Shown here piece by piece: positions 55,965 through 64,000 of a stretch of 64,000 nt of DNA (positions are counted from its first letter, which is position 1; each line of letters opens with the position of its first letter). A program made the translations under genes and the position numbers. A model generated the notes under the pieces. It was given only the letters and a program-made list of their open reading frames with translations, was not told where the DNA came from and did not search any database. Location: NCBI GenBank assembly GCA_032719365.1, contig CM064869.1:26197504-26261503 (forward strand). The letters are read 5' to 3'. Source of the DNA: Prinsepia uniflora. Lineage: Eukaryota > Streptophyta > Magnoliopsida > Rosales > Rosaceae.

Positions 55965-57859
55965 TGTAACGACCCATCCTGAATTCCAGGATTAGATTAG
56001 TGACTAATCAAGGATTAGTGAGATTAATCGGTGATTAGTGGGGTAATTTCGGACGGACGGTGCGAAATGACAATTTTACCCTTGAAATGGGCAAAATGTT
56101 AACTTTTCGTTCTGGAGGTCAAATGGATTTTGGCCAATGATTGTGACGTAGTTCGGGACGTCACGAGTTCATAGATAGGTGGCACGTTCGATTCCGACGT
56201 TCGGGGAAAAAGTTATGACGTTCGGAAGTTCGGGGGTATTTTTGGTAATTTAGTAAAAATGGGTAAATAGTTGACTTTTGACCTGGAAGGTCCGATGGCT
56301 GAGGGCCAAGGACCCTTACGTAGATCAGGTCGATACGAATCGATAGACAGGCGGCACGCCGAAATCGGACTTCGAACGGGAAAGTTATGGGTCACGGAAG
56401 TTCGATTGCACTATGCATGCATTACGAGACGGGGGTGACGTGGCGATATCTGATTGGTTGAATTTTTAGGTGGGACCCATGGATGAGTGACAAGTGTCAC
56501 TCATCCCATTGGCCCAAACCCCCAATTTGTGGATCTCATATTGATTGGTTAGATTGAGATTAAATAATATTATTTACATTATTTTATAATTTCCACTCAT
56601 CTCGTCTTTTAATCCCAGCCATCCATCCCTATCCTTCCTCAATCTTCACCGTCCATCTCTCTCTCTCTTTTCTGATCATCATCATCATCATCTAACTAAA
56701 TCTCTCTTCTCTCCCGCGACAACCACTGCCATTTCTCCTTCATTTCTTTCAAAAACCAAACACACATATCACTACCACCACCACCACCCCATCTCATCTT
56801 CATCTGCTTTTATGAACGGCTGATCTTGAGAGAGTGACCTGAGGGACTGAGGACGACGGTGAGACGACGGCCACGGCGGAGGAGGCTCGAAACCGTGAGG
56901 TAAGCCATTCGAATTTTGGACTTTGGGTTTTAAGGAGTTTTGATCGATGCTAATATTTGGGTCATGTTCCTAGGACCTAGGGGAGTCGAATGGGACTGGT
57001 TTTGTGGATTGGGGTGGCCGAAAAAGCGAGAACACGGCGGTTGTAGGTGGCCGGTTCAAGCTTCGATCTGGGAGGTGAGATTCTTAGCCATTTTTCATGT
57101 TTTGAATAGCTAAATTGATAGGAAATGAGTAGGGGGAGGTGTAGGAATCAAAATGGACAAGAATGGACCGAAAATGGATGATATTGGGCCCTGGACCGAT
57201 CCAGACTGGTCCGATCCGGTTCGAACTAGCGAACCTGGTTGGCTGGAGGTAGGGGACAATGAATAGTGACTTGCTCGTGGGCTCACGCGCAGCCCCTTTG
57301 GGCGGCTCGTGAGGGCGCGTGGTGGGTCTTTTGGGGAAGTGTTCAACATGACTTTTAATCTATTCGATGTAACGAACATTTTGGGACTGGTTTCATGTCG
57401 ATCGGACACCGTCTCGATAATGTTTGGGATATCCGAAGGTTTAGGATCGTGTTTTAAAATACTTAAAAATTTGGAAAAATTACGGGGCTTCAATGAGAGG
57501 TTAATAAGGTAGTTAGTAACCCTCTAAATTGATTTGGACAGTTTTGGGAGTCCCGGTGACGGTAATTAGTCCAGTAAGGCTTACAGCACGCAAACCGAGG
57601 CGGCAGTTTAGGACGGTCTGTGAGTGGACCTTGATTTCTAAACTGTGATGCATATATAAATATTTTATATGGTTTATAAATATTATTCTATGATGTTGGT
57701 TTGGATATTGGTGAATTATATGGTTTCACGCTTTTCGAGGCGATTTACAATTTTGCACTGATTTTTCGTACTTATAATTTTGGAAATGATTTCATGAAAT
57801 GATTTTGGATTTGAAAAGGTAAACTCGGGTTCAAGACCCATTTGTTTTGGAAGCCTCGG
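55965..57859 (+). repeat. Gypsy LTR A, truncated by insertion of LTR B
   Basis: It begins TGTAACGACCCATCC. The boxes at about 56170 and 56341 are 172 bp apart. A perfect palindrome ggatgagtgaca-ag-tgtcactcatcc occurs at 56481-56506, and the cacgcgcagcccctttgggcgg block near 57290. It stops in the gggttcaagacccatttg region when LTR B starts; the remainder should lie beyond the window. Confidence 0.8.
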
Positions 57860-60228
57860 TGTAACGACACATCCCGTAAATCGGGATTAGATTAGTGGTT
57901 AATGATAGATTAGTGAAGTTAATCGGTGATTAGTTGGCTGATTTCGGACGAACGGTGCGAAATGACTGTTTTGCCCCTAGAATTGGGCAAACAATTGACT
58001 TTTCATTTTGACAGTCAAATGAACTCTGATCGATGACTGTGACGTAGTTCGGGATGTCACGAGTTCATAGACAGGTGGCACGTCTGATTCTAACATACGA
58101 GGAAAAAGTTATGACGTTTGGAAGTTCGAGGGTAATTTGGTAATTTGATTAAAAAGGGACAATTTTTTTACTTTTCAGACGACATGGACTTTTCACGTAA
58201 TTCGAGGACTATTGGGTAGATCTCGATCTCCTGAATACAACGACAGGCGGCATGTGTCAATTGGAGTTCGGACGACAAAGTTACGGGTCTAGGAACACGA
58301 GGGGAAAAATGGTAATTTGTGTGGGAAGGGGCATTTTGGTCATTTTGCTATCTTGGAATGTGTGCCCAGTGATATCAAGACACTTGGATGCCTTAGGAAT
58401 TGTGTCCACAAAATTTTGGACACCTAGGCCCCTCTGGATGGTGGTGGAAGCTACTCACTGTCTCTCAATTTGTCTCACACGTTTTAAAAATCAATTACAC
58501 GACTTTGGGAGAAAACCTGAGAGGAAAAACAGAGTACTGGGAATAAGCCGTAAGGAACCCACCCCCACGATGTCCTTCGATCTTCATCAAGTTTGTATAG
58601 CGTGTGTAGGAAAGTGAGAGCTTGAGACAGGTGGTGGTGCCACGGTAAGGAGCAGCCGTGAAGGGTGGCTAGACCCGTGAGGGAAACAGAGTTACCTTGA
58701 ATCCAACCTACACGACCCCCTCGATTTTCATCGGATAAGGCTAGTTTGTGAAGGAAAATGTATAGGGGAGGCGAGACGAGAAGGATAGAGACCACAGTCG
58801 TGCACGACGGCGACGGTAAGTGGTGACAACCCGAACATGTCCTGTTTCGGTTTAAAATGGTAAAACATGAATTTGTGGTTAGTAATGAGTCTTAATGTTT
58901 GGATGTGAAGTCTGGAGGTTAAGGGAGTCGATAGGAATCGAAAACGTGACCAGTGGTGACCTATGGTGGCCAGAACCAAAAGAGGAGCTTCGAAGGTTTG
59001 ATCACGGTTCAGGGAGGTATGTTTCTAGCCTTCACTTCAGTGTTTAAATATGCAGATCAATAGGAAATCATGTAAGGAGGCTATAGGACTTAAAATGGGA
59101 GGAATTGGAGTTGACTTGGACGAATTAGAACATCAAACCGTGACCTCCGGTTCGACTAAACCGGCCTGAACCAGACCGGTCTAAACCGGTCGACTTAAGC
59201 TTGAAGACGATGAACAGTAAAGCGCGTGAGGCCCACGCACAGCCCCTTTGGGTGGCGCATGTGGGCGCGTGGCACGGTTTTTGAGGATGGTTTCAACACG
59301 ACTTTTAAAGTATTCGATGTAACGAACATTTTGGCACTCGTTTCGAGTCGATCGAACATCGTCTCGATATGTTTCGGGATGTCCGAAGGTTTTAGGGCTC
59401 GTTTAAAAATAGTTAAAAATTCAGAAAAATTACGAGGCTTTATTATAACCTTTATGAAGTAGTTAGTGACCTTATTATGGGATTTGGACAGGTTCGGAAA
59501 AGCCGGTGATAGTGGATTGGCCGAGAAAGTTTAATTGCACGCGTATCAAGGCAGCGACGTTAATGGTCTGTGAGTGGACTTTGCTTTCAAACATATGATG
59601 CATGCATAAATGTTTTATATGCTTTCTATACGTGATTTCTATGTTTATGGTTATGAACTTGATGATTTACGGTTTTGCACGTATTTCGAGATAATTACGT
59701 AATTGCACGTTTTACGAGATATGATTTTCTGCTATGGTTTGATGATGGTTTTGATGATTTGATTTTGGGTTTTGAAATATGGTTTGACTTCAATGATTTA
59801 AAATGGATTTTTGAAAAAGTGATTTCGGGCTTGAAGCCCAGTTCATAAAAGTGGTTTCGATAAACGTGATTTTGGGTCTTGGAATCGGATTTCATGATGA
59901 CGATCCGGGATTCGATTTTGGAACTTGAAAGTGGATTTCTGGATTTGGGTTCGAAATGATTATTTCGGATGCCGGCTTACGAAATGATGGTTTCGGATTC
60001 AGATTTGGAAATGGGTTATGGATATGATTCTGGATTTGGATTCAGGATGATAATTTCAGATTCGGCTTTGAATTCAAAATGGTGATTTCGAATTCGGATT
60101 TGGACATGGATTTGGAAATGGTTTAAAAATGGTTTTGGATTGGATTTGCTGGATTTGGTTATTGCGTTTAAAGACTCGGATATGATACATGAAGGGGGCG
60201 GGCCCGGATTGGGTTTAAAGACCCGGAT
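57860..60228 (+). repeat. Gypsy LTR B, truncated by insertion of element C
   Basis: It begins TGTAACGACACATCCCG. The boxes at 58070 and 58242 are 172 bp apart, and the cacgcacagcccctttgggtgg block is near 59235. It is interrupted in the gggtttaaagacccgg repeats at 60228 by LTR C. ORFs inside it (such as 58252-58617) are not genes. Confidence 0.8.
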
Positions 60229-62875
60229 TGTAACACCCCGAAAATTCGAGGATTATGATAATGTAATTTAATGTATGAATTGTCATTTTTACCCTTGTGA
60301 TTGGTATGACCAAATTGTTGACTTTTTGATTTGAGGGTCAAATGGACTTTGGCCAATGACCGTGACGTAGTTTGGGAAGTCACGAGTCCATAGACAAGTG
60401 GCACGTCCAATTCGGACGATCAGGGTAAAAGTTATGACTATTAGAAGTTCAGGGGCGTTACCGTAATTTGACGATAGGGACGAAAATGTTGACTTTTCGT
60501 TTGACAACTAATTTTCACACGACTCAAGGACCGTTAGGTAGGTCTTGATGCCCTGAGTCCATTGACAGGCGACACGCCGATATCGGACTTCGTATGGCTG
60601 AGTTACGGGTCTAGAAAGTAAAGGGCATTTTGGTAATTATTGAACCAGGGGCATTTTGGTCATTTCACCCCTGGTCACTGTAGCAACCACGGGGGAACAA
60701 TCGCTGCACCACCGTGTACGGTGGTTCTGAGTCCCAATTGTTTAATCAGTGTGTGAGTTGGAAAGCTGGGATTGTTTAAAGCCCTATAGACATCAGAACG
60801 TGGCTGATCATGCACACCATTTGTTAATTCAAGATTCGAACTTTTGCGGGAAACATTTCTCAATGAACAGTGAGGCTTCCACGAGCTGTTGGCTGGTAAG
60901 GATTGTTTAAACTGAATGGGATTTAAGTGTGCTTCACTCTGCTGCAGTGAGAACTGAGAATAGGTGAGGAAAACCAGAGAAACCATTTCGGGGAAAATTG
61001 GAGGGAAAATCGGGTTTCAATTTCTGGTGATTGTTGGACCAAACCAAGGCCTGGATTAGTCTTCTGGGAGTATTTGGAACTCAACCATATCGAAATCGAA
61101 AGCCATCAGCCACGGGTGAGCTGGGACGGTGACTGCAGTGTTCAGAGAAATTTCAGTGGATCGGACGACTACTTCCAGGTGAGTGTTGGTTCAATTGATC
61201 GTTCATTTTAGTCCGTTTTGATCCTATTATGCTTCCTGTGAAGTTAATTGGATAATGGGTTTGAAACCAGGGAGTTCTGGTGATTGACCCGTTTGGTTGA
61301 TCACGGGTCGATGAGTCGATTGGGGACTTGTCGAGGTAAATTATTGACTCAGAACCTAAATTAGATGTTTATGGAAGATAATAGAATCAAAAACAAAGGA
61401 AATTGATTAAGGATTGATGGTTAATTAACCGGGTCAAGCCGCGGGTGGCAGGCCCGTATTACAGACAAACAGGTGAGGGTGGTGACATTGTAGCAGCTAC
61501 AGTGTCAGGCGCGTGACTTTCACGCGCAGCCACTTTGGGCGGCGCGTGAGGGCGCGTTGGACCTTATCTCTGATCACGATCAACATGACTTTTATCCCTC
61601 TCATCATTCTGAACATTTTTGGTGAATTAACCATATTGATCTGAGATAGTTTTGATGGGTCAGTTAGGGCCGGTTGTCTCGGGAAACGTGTTGACGGTTT
61701 CCCCGAGCCGGTTTCTGTTTCGGACTTTTTGGATAAATGTTTAAGACTTGTAGTGACCCTTACGTGTGATTTGGACTGACAGGAATTGTACGATAATCCC
61801 GGTACAGGTCCGTACGCGTAGATTCACCGCGGGATCGTACTGTGAGTGGGCCCGATTTCATTAAACCCTTGCATGCTTAAATGTTTTCTGATTTACTTAC
61901 ATATTCACATGCTGGAATCATGAAACGGTTTTGATGATATTGAAATTATGGTTATGGCACGTTTCACGGTATTTGGGTTTGAGACCCGTTTGATGAAACT
62001 TAAAGATTGGTTTGGATTTTATCTACGTATATATGTTTTACATGTGGATATCAATAAAATGTATTTGGTACTGCACTGTATAGATCCATTCTTGTGATAC
62101 TGTCTCCTCCGGATGTGGTACCCCGGAGTGGTTATGGAGCATTGCCTGCGAGGGGTCATTCTACGGAGGAACCGGACCGTAAAATGACTCAGGAGCAGGA
62201 TTGCTTATTTGACGTCAGGGACGTCGAGCGTCTAGGACGCTAGGTATTTGAGATGCCATAACCGGACAGGGTTCGGGGATTGGATTCGGGATTGAGACCC
62301 CGAGTGGCACACGTAGCCTTGAGACTGTGACCTTATTGGACGTTAGGGACGTCAGACATCGGGGATGTCAGGATTGGAGTGTATAGTGCAGTGGCTAAAA
62401 CTATGTTTATGGTTTTATTACATGCCTTATGGTTCATACTATATGCTTTATGGTTTTACATTCTGATGCATGCATGTTTGGAAAACGGAGGGGTAAATTA
62501 TACGTTTTACTTATCAAACGGTTTTATAAACTTGAGTTTCGGCCCACTCACCCTTATTGTTTTGATAACCCCTCTTGGCGGTGTTACTGAGGTTGAGGAG
62601 GCTTCTGAGGCTGAGGCATAGATCTACTTCTGCGTACCTGAACCCATGTTGGGTGGTTTACCCGCAGGTTTACTTTAGAGTCGTGCTCGCAACTTGTAAT
62701 TTTGGATTTCATCCCTTGTCTGACATCTGTTTAATTCGGATTTGATGTATAACTTAAATTTGGTTATTTATGCATTTGATCATTTGAGGTTAAAATTGGT
62801 ATGTTATTTTGGGTGTCAGACGGGAGCAGGGCACGTCCCCTTGTGGTCCCTGTGGGATCGGGACGGGTCCTGTCA
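60229..62875 (+). repeat. 5' LTR of element C
   Basis: 2,647 bp, termini TG...CA, directly followed by the PBS. It is inserted in LTR B; its TSD cannot be verified without the right flank. Confidence 0.88.
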
Positions 62876-62988
62876 ACTTGGTATCAGAGCACTAGGTTGT
62901 GGTCAGCATGCTAGACTAGCGATTAGTACTAGTTACTTTTCGAGTTTAAGGATAATGTTAACTGATCTATGCCTCTTGACAGTTGGTT

Positions 62989-64000
62989 ATGCCTCCAAGG
63001 AGGATTCTTCATACACGAACTGACGAGGATCTGGAACGGGAAATGGAATGCGCAAGCATTGAGCGGGCTCAGCGTTTGGGAGCCACACCTTTCAGCGGGG
63101 GATCAAACCCCGAAGATGCTCATGATTGGATCACCAAGTGGGAAAGGATCTTCACGGTGATGCACTGCCCTCCGGGCGAACGGGTGACCTTGGCGGCCTT
63201 CTTATTGGAAGGAGGAGCCTACCAGTGGTGGCACGGCCTTGAAATGTTTGGATGGTCTGTCCATACCACTACTTGGGAAGTTTTCCGTTCCCGATTTCTG
63301 GACCAGTATTACCCGAGATCGTTTCGCACGGCACGAGAGGCGGAGTTCCTGCGGCTGGAGAAGGGGATATGCCCGTTGCGGACTACGAACAGACTTTTGG
63401 GAAACTTTCCCGGATTGTTGCATCATTCGTGAGCACGGAGGAGGACAAATGCCAAAGGTTTGAGCTTGGACTCCGAGGGGAGATCCGGGCAAGTGTGACT
63501 GCTACTACTCATGCTTCTCTGAGAGATATGGTCGACGCTGCGGTGCGTGTCGAGGCCAGTCTGGCGGCACACCAGACACGACAGCCTACGGGCGAGGGGC
63601 GACGTCAGGATCGCCCACAACGTGGGCCAACAGGCCAGAAGAACAACAAGGGAGGGGGCTACAGGGGAGCACCCTCATCCTTCAAGGGTCGTGGCTGGTC
63701 AGGTCGACGTGGAGGCTTTCAGGGCAGAGGATCAGGATACAACTCTGGGCAACGTTCATCTTGGAGCGGTGCTTCTGGTGGGCATTCGGACAGGTCGAGG
63801 CTAGTAAACTGTTTTGCTTGCGAAGAAGAGGGCTACTATGCCTGTGATTGCCCGCTGTTGTCCAAGAGCAACGACGCTGGGGGCTCTAGTGTGGTGCAGA
63901 GCACGGCTTCCCACACTAACGGAGGTCGAGGTCAGGGAGGTGACCGTGGTGCTGGGCGTGGCGTGCGCGGGCGCGGACGAAATGGAGGGCCTAGGGCCCA
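62989..64000 (+). pseudogene. Element C gag, frameshifted, with an altered zinc knuckle
   Basis: ATG at 62989 (MPPRRILHTRTDEDLEREME), then ATPFSGGSNPEDAHDWITKW and YYPRSFRTAREAEFLRLEKG, the chromovirus gag domain. A one-base loss in a G run near 63366 shifts the frame; the gag reading resumes as DMPVADYEQTFGKL. An Arg/Gly-rich tail follows, then CFACEEEGYYACDCP, where the His of the CCHC knuckle is Tyr (the sister copy at about 33110 has GHYASEC). No stop follows before the window end. The insertion is presumably non-autonomous. Confidence 0.88.

Larger units (their letters stand above)
60229..64000 (+). mobile_element. Gypsy chromovirus element C, 5' part (cut by window edge)
   Basis: 5' LTR 60229-62875 (2,647 bp; TGTAACACCCCG to GGGTCCTGTCA), PBS TGGTATCAGAGC at 62879-62890, then gag from 62989. 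The rest is off the right edge. The LTR has boxes at 60393 and 60564 (171 bp apart), the cacgcgcagccactttgggcgg block near 61520 and gacgtc-rich units (62210-62370). Confidence 0.9.

Noticed and set aside
57309..57512. 67-aa plus ORF similar in 17089-17403 (minus) and 59226-59462
   Set aside because: Shared because all three are the same conserved LTR block; frames are not maintained and no start context is consistent.

Overview
This is a eudicot-type plant nuclear genomic window. The case rests on two intron-bearing plant genes, a tight pile-up of plant LTR retrotransposons (Ty3/gypsy chromovirus, Tat/Retand-type gypsy, Ty1/copia and 5S-bearing Cassandra TRIMs) and AT-rich spacers. I cannot name the species. 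No CRISPR array, bacterial operon, rRNA operon or recognisable tRNA gene was seen.

Left block, 1-10402. A decayed chromovirus (1-4307) sits in a minus-strand gypsy LTR (4308-7056), which sits in the 3' end of a copia element (7057-7407 and onward). The copia 3' LTR holds a complete Cassandra TRIM (7408-8185, TSD GTATA). A second Cassandra in the opposite orientation follows (8578-9657, TSD AATAC), itself split by a 371-bp miniature gypsy LTR.

Copia block, 10403-20379. This is one copia element on the minus strand, with 174/177-bp LTRs and TSD AATGT. Its pol is badly decayed. Between its 5' LTR and the rest lie fragments of three host genes, all in element-sense orientation: ribosomal protein L27a with 5' leader, the N-terminus of an ACA8/9/10-type Ca2+-ATPase, and the 24-kDa subunit of mitochondrial complex I. 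A 3-kb solo gypsy LTR (15917-18937, TSD TCATA) later landed inside it.

Retand block, 21410-42824. A Tat/Retand-type gypsy on the minus strand, with 594/604-bp LTRs and TSD GTGAT, carries gag, protease, RT, two RNase H domains and integrase. It also has an antisense plus-strand gene (23997-25790), preceded by a fragment of another family's LTR and followed by an AATAAA. Its integrase is split by a complete chromovirus (26907-36645, 2.6-kb LTRs, TSD AATAT) that has a chromodomain.

Host gene block, 43.7-50.2 kb. A two-domain glyoxalase I-like gene (plus strand) and a tetraacyldisaccharide 4'-kinase gene (LpxK, minus strand) converge with 228 bp between their stop codons. The glyoxalase-like protein has Arg at the position of a normally conserved metal-binding His and may begin with a secretory-type leader exon.

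Right block, 50.2-64.0 kb. A spacer with a 41-nt G run leads to a solo gypsy LTR (51470-53923), another spacer, and then three successive gypsy LTRs, each interrupted by the next (55965, 57860, 60229). The last one heads an element whose gag runs off the window.

The most notable items are the copia element with three host gene fragments, the antisense transcription unit in the Retand element, a helically phased TGACGTCA cluster in the chromovirus LTRs, a ~172-bp module at the start of most gypsy LTRs, and the unusual glyoxalase-like gene.
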